Assembly: GCA_030247855.1 (NCBI GenBank)
Contig: JAPDRN010000046.1
Span: 169,787 to 233,786 of the forward strand
Length of the DNA: 64,000 bases
Origin: Knufia peltigerae
Taxonomy: Eukaryota > Ascomycota > Eurotiomycetes > Chaetothyriales > Trichomeriaceae
Direction of reading: 5' to 3'
Positions 21,294 through 32,374 of this stretch are shown here, piece by piece. Position 1 is the stretch's first letter, and each line of letters opens with the position of its first letter. The position numbers and the translations under genes were made by a program. The notes beneath the pieces were generated by a model. That model did not search any database, was not told the DNA's origin, and worked only from the letters and a program-made list of their open reading frames with translations.

Positions 21294-23088
21294 CTATACA
21301 GCTATAGCAGGAGATTCTCCAGCCTCTTCCTCGTCAGCGTCCATGGGCTGGTCCTGGTCGCCCCTCCTTTTGCGCAAGTTCTCCAGGCCATATAGTTGTT
21401 CTCCCAGTGCGCTGTATGTGCCCTTGCCCTTCGACTTACTATCCTGTGACAGGTCCGATGTTTCGGACATGGGTACAGCGTCGTTCAGAAGCACAGCAAG
21501 ACTCGATCGTTCCCATCTCAATTCGGGTCCAGGCTGTTCAGCCGCGGGAGCCGTGCCGTTGGCATTCTGCGAAAGATTCGAGAACAAACTGAACGTCTCG
21601 AAGAAATTCGACTTGGGTACGGCTTCTCGTTTGATTTCCTTGACGGAGCCTGGCTTATGCACAGTGTCTATGCTGACCACGATGTCCCATAGTGCTGGTC
21701 CTACGGCGACATCCAAGGCATTTCCCCCTAGCTCTACGGTCTGATGATGTTGAAGCTTACCCTCTTTTGTCAAGTTGTAGCTAAGTAGTAAAGGAAGTCT
21801 GAAACCCCAGAATTAGAGCCTGTATCCAAGTGGATTGACATTAAAAAACCACAAACTTACCCTTCCAGTGCCACCAGAAGACAGTGCGGCGGTTGATGAG
21901 AATAGGGTGAATTTCCACCCACCGAGTAATGAACTGGCCAAATGTTGGACACAGCTAGATGCTCCATCGACCGTTCACCAGAAGTGACATCCAAGTGTCT
22001 TTCAAGATCTTGTCGTATAGCCCCTTGGAAAAGCTCTTCGTCGATCAATCGACTCGTACGCCAGTGGTGTACTTTCAGGGAAGGTTCACCACTTCCCGCA
22101 ATGAGGTACTCGGGTTCCCACGGTGGGATGCATAATTTGCTGACAAAGTCGCGGTGCCCCAAGCAATAGCCTTCGATGATATGCGCTTGCGTGATACCTC
22201 GAGATACTCGGATATGTTCATCTCTGTCGGCGGTCAAGATGTACTGCTTCCGTTTGAGACCATCCAGAACTTCAGTGATGGCCACATCGGTCAGCAATGA
22301 GACATGTCCCAGTATCAACTTGCGTTCGAAATTTGGCCCTTCCTTCTTGGGTCTGATGATCTTCAGATCTCGTTGGTTTCTTAACGCCTCCCGATTGCGC
22401 TTGCTGTGGACTGTCAGTTCCGAAGCCGAGGGGGTGAATGGTCGCTCTTGTTCATCTTGATCCACCTTGGGAGGCGTCCAGTCGTCCCTTGGGTGCAGAG
22501 GAAGCAGATAGACATCTCCAAACTTATCTCCAACCAGGATATTCTTCTCATCTGGCGTCAAGACGATGGCACAAACACGTTTCGGCATCGATCTAGATAC
22601 CCGTTGTGAGCTGGACGGGACCTCCCCCAAAACAATAGTGGCTTGACTTACCTCTGGCTCTGGAGGCTCAAGACCCCCTCCGGTTCGACATTGAATGCAT
22701 TGATCGACTTGTCCTCGGCGGTGATAGTTACGACTGTTGCGCCGTCACTGGTGGTGATGATATGCGTTACGTTTGGCTTCTGTTGTTCTCCCTTCTTTGG
22801 CTCCGAGATTGTCTCGGCAGGGTTCTCCGAATCTTTCCGAGCAACATTGACTGGCTCTTCTTCATCAAGACGTCGTCTCTTCATCGGCCTGCCCTGGTCG
22901 TCTTCCGTCGGATTGGTGGATGCTCCATCTTCCACAGCTTCTTCAGTGTGTCGTGGCCACTGGCTCAGCAGTGAGCCCGTCTTGAGATCTAACGAGCAGA
23001 TGACGGGACCAGAGGCAGAGACCAAGAACGGCTGCTGCCCATTCGATGGCTGAACACAGCAGATGGTCTGAAATGGTGATTGGACCAT
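21294..23088 (-). CDS. TRM82: WD-repeat subunit of tRNA (guanine-N7) methyltransferase
   Basis: Three exons, 22652-23088, 21861-22592 and 21294-21798, joined in phase, giving 557 residues. The start ATG at 23088 (MVQSPFQTICC) is preferred over an upstream TTG. WD-type blades are visible: an N-terminal sensor of expression (FLVSASGPVICSLDLKTG), ITTSDGATVVTITAEDKSI, VLTPDEKNILVGDKFGDVYLLPL (residues ~155-180), the conserved GHVSLLTDV...YILTADRDEHIRVS (residues ~245-285) and GHRDFVSKL...LIAGSGEPSLKVH. This series matches Trm82, the non-catalytic partner of Trm8 that together make m7G46 in tRNA. An acidic/basic low-complexity insert (PMKRRRLDEEE) sits near residue 80. The C-terminal half after residue ~400 is less conserved. 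Confidence 0.9.
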
Positions 23089-23525
23089 TCTGATATTTTT
23101 TGTTCCGCGAAATGACTTTTTGATTTGAAGTCCCTGCAACTTTCTCTGGCCTGTTCCGACCTTACGAAGCCATCTCAATAGCAACCGAAGACACTTAAAA
23201 AAATTCTGAAAGCTTCATACACCTAACCAAAACCGTGCGTAGCCTTGATGTCCAGTAAAGCAAAATGAACATTTATTGAAAGTGCATTATGGGAGAGTTG
23301 TAGTTGGCCGAAATACTGCCAAGCCTGCTACGGCGCAGCAAAAAGCTTCCCCAAGCAATATCCTCTCTTCACTCTTCTCCGTAGATAGTCCTCCTCTCTT
23401 TCTACTATTCCGTATCCTCGAACCGAGTAAAATACTCTGTGTCTAGCGTTCCTCGAGTATGGATTGCCGAGGCCACAGCACTGCAACCCGTACTACACAA
23501 ATCACGCAAGAGATTTGTGCGTTGA
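23089..23525. other. Intergenic
   Basis: A 437-bp gap between the Trm82 start and the SDR stop, both minus strand. CT-rich stretches are present but no coding frame or named motif was found. Confidence 0.4.
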
Positions 23526-25053
23526 CTACGGCCAATTGTCTCTTCTCAACTTGATGGCTGCGTCCTGAAACACTGCCAGGGCCTGTTTCCTGTCTTGATG
23601 ATCATCTTCATCAAGATCCACGAATCCTTCTTTGGACTGGGAATACGGCACGATGGCGAAAGCACGACCTGACATTCTCAGCGAAATCGCCCTTACATCT
23701 TGGGTAGAACACAACCCTACCATTGATGGTTTCGTCGCAAGCAATTCTCATGACGGCAGCGAGGCAGCTGTCCACGGTCGCGAACTCGATACCTTTTGCC
23801 AGAATGGATTCATAGGTAGCCTCGGACTGGATGTCTGTGCGTACATACCTGCCGAGGTATTCATGTCAGTATCGTGGCTCTTTTGAAGGGATAAATGGGA
23901 ACGAAAGACGTACGTTGGCGCAATGTATGCAACTCTCATATCTTGATGATAACATTGTCGACGTATCGCCCTCATCATCCCTCTCAAGCCGTATTTGGCA
24001 GCAGAATACTCCCAACTGCTCTACACGAGGTGTCAGCTACTCGAGAGTGTTTCCGGTGAGTCTCGGAGATTTACCAAGTTGTCCATGTAACCCGCAATAC
24101 TTCCTCCGAAAATGAAACACCGATCTCTTCGTACGTCCACCGGACTTTTACGAAAGTAATGAATGGCAAGCTTGAGAGTGTACATAACCCCGATCAAGTT
24201 GATGTCGACGATGTGCATACTAGGCTTCGTAGGCACGGTGGACGGGTCTAAAAACATGAGAGGTTTTTGATCAGAGAAAAGAAAACAATCATGCCATGAG
24301 CAGAGCGTATCATGAAGAAAGAATAAAGACAAACCACTTTACCTTCTAGTGTCATCAAAGGATCACCCGACCCTCTTCCAACCCCTGCATTGGCAAGTAC
24401 GACGTCGACGCTGTGTTGAGGAGATTTTGCAATGGCAGTCTCGAACAATTGGATTTGTTCTTCCCATGACCTTGTATCGCATTTGACGAATGCCACTTTG
24501 TCCCTGTCGGGAACGGTCAAAAATTAAGCATTTCGACGAAGCAATCAAGTAAAGCCGATCTCTGCTTTTTGTGTGGCCGGATCACACTGGGTCGTTTCAA
24601 CACTTACTTCGACAAGTCATCTTCAAGTCTGTTGCCCTTTTCCACATTGACATCACAAAACGTCACAAAGGCTCTGCCATGTAGCGAATTATCAATATCG
24701 AGAAAAAACTAATGGATCTGCTTTCTTTCGGGATGGTGGCATGACGCGACATACCCTGCCTCGACGAAACCCCTGACATATGCCTCGCCGATACCCGCGG
24801 CGCCTGTTCAAACAAAACCGATTAGCCCTTGAGCTTGAGGGAGAAGACCGTTAAGCCAGCACAACTCCAAAGATGCCGAATCTCCCACCGTCCAGGTAGC
24901 TAAGTAGTCTGTCGGTCGATTTGTAACTTTGTGTCGCAAGGGACAGAAGAAACTTGGATCCTCACCTCCTGTAACGACGATGCTTTTCCCCTTGCACTGA
25001 CTCTTGTCCGGAATGATACTACAATCGATGGGACCACTCGGTGAATATGCCAT
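23526..25053 (-). CDS. Short-chain dehydrogenase/reductase (SDR)
   Basis: Eight small exons joined in phase: 24966-25053, 24755-24803, 24608-24673, 24343-24503, 24075-24247, 23914-24020, 23721-23848 and 23526-23668, giving 304 residues. The Rossmann motif is VVTGGAAGIGEAY (residues ~26-38), with an acidic FCDVNVEKG after beta-2 that favours NAD over NADP. LANAG, the catalytic Ser in GGSIAGY and the catalytic YSAAK (residues ~185-189) are all present, so the enzyme should be active. It resembles 15-hydroxyprostaglandin-dehydrogenase-like fungal SDRs, but the substrate is unknown. It is the first gene of a block holding a permease, a dioxygenase, a regulator and an aldolase, which suggests a catabolic dehydrogenase. 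Confidence 0.9.
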
Positions 25054-25187
25054 GATATCTTTTTTTCTTTCAACTTGGAAGAGAATTTAAACTCGATTCA
25101 GAAATTCTCGTAGAGAGGGAACAATCTAAACAAAACCTCCAAGACGACTTGATACATCTTCCATCTCGACCTTCCGTTTCTTTTTCA

Positions 25188-25522
25188 ATGTCTTCTACCC
25201 TTTTTCTTCACTTCCCCTCACTTCTCGGTACATTTACATCAATGCCCCCGTACAGCTTACGAGAATTGGAGGATGCCGAGGGACAAAACCTCGCTGAACA
25301 AATTCTCCCCCTGGGGATCGTCACCTCTTTGCTCAGGTAAATAACCGTTGACTGATAGCCGAAATTGCCAGCCAATTACAAGACAACGAGGTAGAAATAT
25401 ATTGGTGCAGAGGGTCTCTTCCAGACTACATTGTCTACTGCCACGATTACATCAATGGATGGAATTCTTTCTTCACCAAAACACACTTTGGCATTTGCAA
25501 TGTGGATGGAGACACGGAGTAA
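25188..25522 (+). CDS. Possible small two-exon gene, unknown function
   Basis: Exons 25188-25336 and 25372-25522 join in phase and give 99 residues. The second exon is strikingly protein-like, with many aromatic and Cys residues (VEIYWCRGSLPDYIVYCHD, then an NGWNSFFTKTHFG segment), and ends in TAA at 25520-25522. The intron of 35 nt (GTAAAT...GCCAG, with a possible branch site CTGAT) is shorter than usual for fungi, so the model is uncertain; the start could also be the ATG at 25242. It lies between the SDR promoter and the 3' end of the MFS gene and overlaps neither. No family recognised. Confidence 0.4.
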
Positions 25523-25606
25523 TGTGTTCCTCAAGCCCCTTTGGCCCTGCGGCACAAGCCCACCGGTAACAAATGCTTCCCGTGTTTCTGAACTCCCCCC
25601 TTAAAC

Positions 25607-27482
25607 TCAAGTGGTATACTTGAACCCCTTCAATTCCCTGTCCGTCTTATCGAGCCAATCTTGATCTCCGACGGCGAGATCAATGTCCTCTTTCCGAGAG
25701 AGATTGCTCCTGTAGCACAGATATCCATACAGTAAAATCAAAACGATGGCGACCACGTAGCAAACAATCATGGCCACCGTGCCCCCGGTGTATGCCGGCG
25801 CCTGGTCTGCGCGGAACGTTTGAGGGCCGATGATGTTTCCTACAGCCCATGCTACGTAGTAAAAGGCATACAGGACGGTCCTTGTTGAAAGTCAGTATAA
25901 TTTGTTCCCTCCCCAAGATACAGCAATATGAATATGGATCATGTAATGGCTCACTTCTTGGTATGTCCTGCAATATTCGCCTGGTACACAGACACAAGGG
26001 TCACGTAAGGAGCCCAGTAGGTGTATAGGATACTGTGCAATCAAATGTCAGCAACGCAGACGAGAAGATAGGGCTTCAGTGACAACGTACTATAGTCCAA
26101 CAAGTTGCCCCGCGAGGTTCGTTCTAGGCAGTGCGTAGCACAGGACGGCCCCGAGCAGGGGCAACAGGATCGAGACAGCGATAATGACGGTACGCCATTT
26201 CCTGGTCGTGGCAGCCAGGAAAGACAAGGCGATACCTGAGAAAGTTGACATGGCCTACAAAAGGTGCATGTTAGCAATTGTCGTCAGAAAGACCGGGCCG
26301 TGCGATAGAGAAGGATAGGCAGGAGTACAACCTACTCCAGGAGGCATGGCCAGCAGCGAAGTGTGCAATGAGTCGAATCCCAACCCGGAGATGATCAGGG
26401 TGTTGAACGTGGTGAGACCGCCGTTGGGGACTTGTAATGCAACAATAGCAAACCAAATCAACCAAGTGCGAATGTCCAGAACAGCTTCGAAAACTTGTTC
26501 TTTCTTGAACACCTTTGACTCCACACCGGTATTGTCAGAAGCTTTGCGCTGGATGATGATATACTTCTCTCTCCCAGAGAGCCAGCCGGCATCCAATGGG
26601 TTATTTGGCCTGTCAAACCGTCAGCTTCGAACCGAAAGTGGACGGTGCCACCTGAAACACGTACAAGAAGGAGTAGACGACAAAAGACCACAAGAGCGTG
26701 AAGATGCCTAAAACCAGAAAGATAATCTTCCAAGGCTCAAAAGATCCTTTGTAGTAGCCGACCAGCCACGAGATGAAACCGTTAAGGATTGGTGCAATCA
26801 CGTTGAGAATGATACTGTTTCTCTTCGGTTGCTCCTCGGGCTTGTACCACATGGCGACGACGAGGGTGACTGCTGGAATGAGCAGAGCCTCAAATCCACC
26901 TAGGAGAAATCTGCAGACGAAGAGTCCTCCGAAACTTGTCGTTGCGGCCATGCAGCTTGCTGTGATTCCCCACATGAAAACATTGAATGCAAAGAACTTC
27001 ACTGCCGGAAGTCTCTGCAGACAGTAGGCTGCCGGTCCCATGAAAGCCAAACCACCAAAAAATGGAGCTGAACCGCACCAGGAATAATCCTGACCGGTTA
27101 GATTGAGATCCTCCTTGAGACCATAGATGGCCGCTCCGGAGATGGCCGTCTTGTCCAGGCCCGAGAGTGTGGCGCATACGAACAGCTGTTGAAATCGTCG
27201 TCAGTCACAATTGTATAGGCACGGTACGTGGGTTCTCCCAATTGGAATCAATCTCCAGTCGACCTTTCGCATCAATCTCTTCTCTTCCTCGGGGGACCAT
27301 CCCTGGCCACCCATTTCTGGGCCATACTCGGCGATGATCTGAGCAGCGATGTCGACATCTTTCGCTCGTCCTGCTTTGACTGCCTTCACAGCTGCCTCGG
27401 CCGTGATTTCAATAGATCCTCGTTCAGTAGTCGGTTCAATGACATCTTCGGCCGTCAACTGGGGATCTTTCTCGGCGACCAT
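25607..27482 (-). CDS. MFS transporter, Dal5 (allantoate permease) family
   Basis: Six exons joined in phase: 27228-27482, 26665-27185, 26336-26609, 26091-26254, 25955-26032 and 25607-25880, giving 521 residues. A polar N-terminus (~80 residues) ends in KVDWRLIPIG, the usual lead into TM1 of anion:cation symporters of the Dal5 type; then comes LSGLDKTAIS. About twelve membrane segments follow, with the central loop starting FLPNNPLDAGWLSGREK (residues ~258-275), a strong Dal5-family signature. Members carry allantoate, nicotinate, pantothenate, biotin precursors or small carboxylates, usually as proton symporters. It diverges from the TauD-type dioxygenase across 782 bp, which fits co-regulated uptake and breakdown of one compound. 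The substrate is not readable. Confidence 0.92.
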
Positions 27483-28264
27483 GGCTGAGGAGATAGGTCA
27501 AAGGGAGGAGATGGAAAGAGGTGTTTTCTGGTCGAGTGTTCCTTCCATGCCGTTGCGATATGGATGAGTTATATCCCAGACCGAAGACGGCTGGTACAGA
27601 GGTGTGACAGGAGAGGAACGCCCAGTCCACAAAGATTAGATAATTGACAAGCGCAATGTGGTGAACAATTCCCATTATGTGATTGGACACTCGTTCCAAT
27701 GGAGGCTGTTATCTGCACGGCAGCGTCTCCGTGTCTCCACTGATAGTGTTTCTTAGCTGCAGAAGTTGCGCGCAGATCTGAGAGCAGAGATTCCAGAAGG
27801 CGGATTTTGGGCTTCGGCGCGGCCAACGAGCGCGCAACTCAATCAAGAGCGCGGGCAAGCTGTACATAAAGCATAGTCTAGAGGTCATCGAGTCCGTGAA
27901 CTGGCTGGCGGTCCGCGCGATAAGAGCGGCGCCCTTTCAAAGGCTTCACGCGCAACGATGATCTGAGCGTACGTTTGCCGTGCCTGTCTTCGTCGATCGG
28001 CGTGTGGTCAAAGTAGTCGTGAAGACCCAGTAGTATCCAGGGCGCGAGGACCCAAATCATACGTTGCAGCGCGCACGCTTGGGCGTAGAGCGGTTGGATA
28101 AATCGCCGTCTTCGAACTGCACAGTAATCAAGGACGTCCATCGAGTCCTTCCACGACAATAAATCAGGACGATATCCTTCCGGAAAGCACTTCCCTGGTT
28201 GAAATCAGTATCAAGGTTTTCCAATCAGCCTCGTGATATTCTATTCCCGCTCAAATCCTTCACA
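27483..28264. promoter_or_regulatory. Divergent promoter of MFS permease and dioxygenase
   Basis: A 782-bp shared upstream region. A CGG-T-CCG inverted repeat at 27909-27915 has the form of a Zn2Cys6 dimer site (CGG triplets in inverted order, spacer one base). A GC-rich block around 27800-27960 separates more AT-rich flanks. The 93-codon minus frame at 27878-28159 has no recognisable domain. Confidence 0.35.
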
Positions 28265-29600
28265 ATGATTGCCCCTCTGGGAGAACTCAAGGCCCAGTCC
28301 AAGGAGCCACTTTATCCAAAATACCTTCGTAAGTTCAACTCAAGGCCTCACCAGTATTGTGTTGACATTCTTGTTTGATAGCACACTATGACCCTCTGGA
28401 AAAGGTGGAAGAGGTCGGTCCCTTTGAGCATGACGACCCCGGTCACCGTGCCGACCCGAAAATGCCAAATCTGTTGCAGAATGCGACCAGTATCACCGAG
28501 CTCAGTCCGCACTGCGGCACCGAGCTACTGGGTGTCCAATTGGTAAGTAGACTAGCTGGGTTGATGTTGATGCCATAACCCCGACCACGCAGGCTGACTG
28601 TTCTCTTTCCTCTAGACCGAGCTGACGACCGAGGGCCTGGATGAGCTGGCACTACTGACGGCTCAACGAGGGTGCGTGGTATTCCGTGACCAGACCTATA
28701 CGGACGCCGGCTTCAAGGAGCAAGCCAAGATTGCTTCGCACTTCGGCCCCCTGCACAAGCACGGATGGATGCCACACCCTCAGGATGGACCTGTGGAATT
28801 CGTGATCGTCTACGATTCCAAAGACGATCTACGGATTCGGAAATCATGGGCGAGGAAGAGCCCAATTCAGTTCCACGTCGATCAGTCTCCAGAGCGTCAA
28901 CCTCCTGGTCTGACATTTTTCTGCATGTTGGAGTCGCCAGATGGCAGCGGAGGAGATACGATTATTTCCAACGTAAGTCAGACAACGATCTGCAGTCAAT
29001 CATTTCTCTGTATCACTAACTGAACTCGCCTGCAGATGGGCAGAGCATTCGAGCGACTCTCTCCTTCATTCCGAAAGCGCCTGGAAGGTCTCAACGCTGT
29101 GCATACGACTGCAAACCCGATACTGCGAGAAATACGCGACAACGGAAATAACTCTGTCTTGAGGCGACCTATCACTCGCAATATCCACCCTGTCGTCACT
29201 GTCCATCCCGTTACCAAACAGAAGGGGCTTTTCGTCAATTCATCGTATACCCAAAGTATCGTCGGATAGGACGAAGAAGAATCTGGTAAGTGTGGGATGA
29301 AATTGTGCTGAAGATCGAAAAGCTAATTCTCATGGTATAGATTATATGCTTAAATTTCTTTTCGACCATATCAATCGTGGTCAAGACTTCTCTTGCAGGG
29401 TGAGATATGAGCCCGGAACTGTTGTGGTTTGGGATCAGCGCATTACTCAACATTCTCAAACGCTGGATTATGCTGCAGGTGATCGCCGCCACGCCTTCAG
29501 ATTGACTCCGTTAGCGAATGTTCCGATCCCGAGCAAAATCGAAGAGGACGATGGTGAATGCCAAAAGGATGAGGCAAGAGTAATGCTCAATCTCTGCTAG
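28265..29600 (+). pseudogene. TauD/TfdA-type 2-oxoglutarate dioxygenase with an in-frame TAG
   Basis: Five exons, 28265-28328, 28382-28542, 28616-28972, 29036-29285 and 29341-29600, have intact splice sites and phases and would total 364 codons including the terminator. One codon, TAG at 29267-29269 (after SYTQSIVG, before DEEES), stops translation about 70% along. The iron triad is otherwise complete: FHVDQS (HxD, residues ~192-195) before the stop, distal His in ITQHSQTLDY after it, and the 2-oxoglutarate-binding Arg in RHAFRLT. A protein stopped at the TAG would lose the distal His and Arg and should be inactive. Relatives oxidise sulfonates, sulfate esters, aryloxy acids or other small acids. 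It could be a fresh nonsense allele, a sequencing error or a readthrough case; the rest of the frame shows no decay. Confidence 0.8.
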
Positions 29601-29657
29601 ACAAAAAAGTCCCACTAAAGTCAATAATGATTTTGTTTAATTCTCACTCCGCAACCC

Positions 29658-32038
29658 TCAATCTGACTCAACCGCGAGCAAGCTGATACCAAGTGAACTT
29701 AAGAGTGTTTCGACCTTGAAGAGACCAAGATTTGTCAAACCCCTTGCGCCGGCTGCATTGTTTGTACAACTGCGATTGGCCCATCGCCATCGCTGAATGA
29801 GAGTTTGGAGTTCTTTGTGCTCTTCAATAAAATAGAGACTCTCGGGTCTTGGTTCTGCTTGATTTGAAACAGACGGATAAGCCAGGTCCATATCTGGAGA
29901 AGTGATTTGAAGTAGATGTACCATGAATGTTCCAGCCATTGCAAAATTTGGTCGGCTCCCTGAGCACTATGATCAGCATACGTTTGTCAATTGACGTGCC
30001 ATGCAAATCCTGACTTACAGCTATGCCAGAAAGCATTCCAGTGAGAATTAGTCAGATCCTCCATGAACTCAACAAGTTCTCTGACACAGAGCAGGGCTCC
30101 TCGCACAACAGCTAAAGCAATATCATACATTGTCCGAGCCTTTGCAGTGTCATGCTTTGCGATATTCGTCCAAAGATCAAGTGGCCGAAGAAGAGCCCGG
30201 AACAGGGTCATATGTGCTGTGATATATGACAGATGGAGCGAACCAGTCGAATCAAGTCGTCTCGCGATCTGCTCTGACGGAGGTCCTTGACGCGAAGCCA
30301 ATTCGAGATCCCGTCGCCTAAATTTCAGAAAATCTGGCAGACCATCTTTCCACTCTTGCAGCCGTATGCGAATGGACCTGCCTAGATCAAGGCTGGTGTG
30401 CAAGTCATTAGCCGTTGTTTTGATAGCGCGAACAGTGTAAAAAGTATTTTGAATCTCGGAGAGAAGACTCGTCAAAGTGACCAGGCAGAAAAAATGCAAG
30501 CCGTCCTCTGTCGCGTCGGAATTCCCTGACAAGTCTTGTATTTGTAACGGTTGTACATCGCTCTCGTCATCTCTAATATGGCTAGGCATGCCTCTAGCGA
30601 GTGCATGCCATTTTTCCATTGCGACTAATGCCCACCAAAGTCTTCGGCGTAGTTTACACTCGTTGAGCGGAATCAAATGCCACTCGGTAGGGTCTCGATG
30701 CAATCCTACCGTATGAGCGGCGGCAACTGCTGAAGCCATCAAGGTCCACTTGAAAGCAGTGTCCGATAAGACCGGGTTGGTGGGTAGGCGATGTTGGAAT
30801 ATGAGACAGCTCTGGATGGTGACTAAAGTTGGAGCATGAAAATCGTGCCATAGGGCCAACCAACAAATTCGATACAGCTGTTGACTTGAGGGTGGCCTGG
30901 GTTGTAACCGGTAGAGGGCCTCGTCATACAGTGCAAAAGGCAGCGCAATTGCACACATACCCGCAAGTAATGCCAAGTTCATCGAACCCAAAGATTCTTG
31001 ATTGTTAGGGATCTGGTCAAGAAACAAGATTGGGAACTGGGGCTCGATAAACCGAAGATACAGGCGGACAAGCCTCAAAGCCACATCAGGCTCGATCAAA
31101 GCCCAAAATTCGGACCACGCTTGCTTAATGACCTCTGGGCTTTCTCGAGGTTCCGCGTTAGCCACCAAGCTGTTGTCGGTAACACCGAAGATAGTTGGTG
31201 GTAGAGGTCCTAAGCCCTCGAATTCCCCAATGCAAGGGTTTTGATCAGAAAGGTTCGAACGGCGGTCTGGCTTTTCGGTCAATTGGAATTTGATCCCACT
31301 AGCGACGTTTGCGGACAAGCTGCTATTGAGGAACGTCTGTCGACGGAGCAGATATATATCTGAGGTTCCCGTGGGACCAATGTAGAAGCTGAAGGCATCT
31401 GGAATTGACTCTAGCGATGTTTGATGGTCGAGGTCAACTTGCTCTCCTGTGTGCAGACTTTGCGGGCGTTCAGAATCGTCCTGGTGATCCTGTAATGTTG
31501 CCAAAGCTTGGATCTGGCTTCTTTGGTCCTCATCCAAGGCGGCCAAAACATCAGATATATCCCTGGAAGTCTGGTCTGGTCTGATATCTGTTGGAAACCT
31601 TTCCGCTGATATTGTGTGATCCAGATGAGCGGCTTCCTCAAATATGTAAGTGAAAGGGGAGCTGAGGCCATTTTCAAATGAAGCGAAGTCAGGCATTGGC
31701 CTGCTAAACGCACCCGGGCTGAAAGTAAAGGATGCCTCATCGGGCCATTGCCTATACTCACTCATAAGCATACCGCAACATGATGTGCTATACCATTAGC
31801 ATTCGTACCTTTCTTGATCGTTGGCCGGCTCTCGCTGCCCACCAGGCGACCGCAATCTTTTCCTCGGTCCTTCGTCGAAGGTGCATTTTTGGCTCAGACG
31901 ACTACAGCGGATGCAAGGGGCACCATTAGGCTGGTCACAGAGTACCTTTCTGCGGCGGCATGCATCGCACGGCCTGTTTTTGCGAGACCGATATGGCCTG
32001 CCAGCATCTCCATCATTCTGATTGTGGCCGTCGTTCAT
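29658..32038 (-). CDS. Zn2Cys6 transcription factor, likely local regulator
   Basis: Three exons, 31809-32038, 30019 to about 31751, and 29658-29959, giving about 754 residues. The acceptor of intron 1 may be at 31751 or 31760; both keep frame. The zinc cluster CDACRRRKVLCDQPNGAPC followed by IRCSRLSQKC sits at residues ~24-52, preceded by a basic arm and followed by KRLRS. A fungal_trans middle-homology region spans roughly residues 280-620 (PEVIKQAWSEFWALIEP, then WWALVAMEKWHALARGMP). The last exon was placed by its conserved end (RWRWANRSC...GLTNLGLFKVETLL). Its stop lies 57 bp from that of the dioxygenase. It is a candidate regulator of the surrounding block. Confidence 0.9.
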
Positions 32039-32374
32039 GCTCTGGGATCTGGCTCATGTCTTCTCAAGTCGTCCATGTCAAGTTGACTCTACACTAGGTC
32101 GCATGGTTTCAGACTGGCAAAAGCCTCACTCGTGTAGGTCGGTTCTCAAGGATAGGATGTATGCTTGGAGAAAAGAACCAAGGAGGGAAAGCGGGTAGAA
32201 GTGCGCCGGAAGCGATAAAGCGACGCGTTACGTCATCACGTGTATATTGCATCTTGGCTTCAAGGACAGCGGCGAGTTATCCTACTCTTCATCTATTTAT
32301 TGTATGTTCATTCATGTTATCAATCGGCAGACTCCTCTGAATGGCATCAACGATATCAATTCCAGACTAGCAAC
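32039..32374. other. Intergenic (regulator upstream region)
   Basis: A 336-bp gap between the regulator start and the aldolase stop. It contains ACGTCATCACGTG at about 32231-32243, an E-box-like CACGTG overlapping a CRE-like TCA. No gene is seen. Confidence 0.35.

Noticed and set aside
29735..29944. Alternative reading of the last exon of the second Zn2Cys6 gene
   Set aside because: The frame starting GADQILQWLE looked attractive, but the only workable donor and acceptor give the other frame, whose end (RWRWANRSC...GLTNLGLFKVETLL) matches fungal regulator C-termini.
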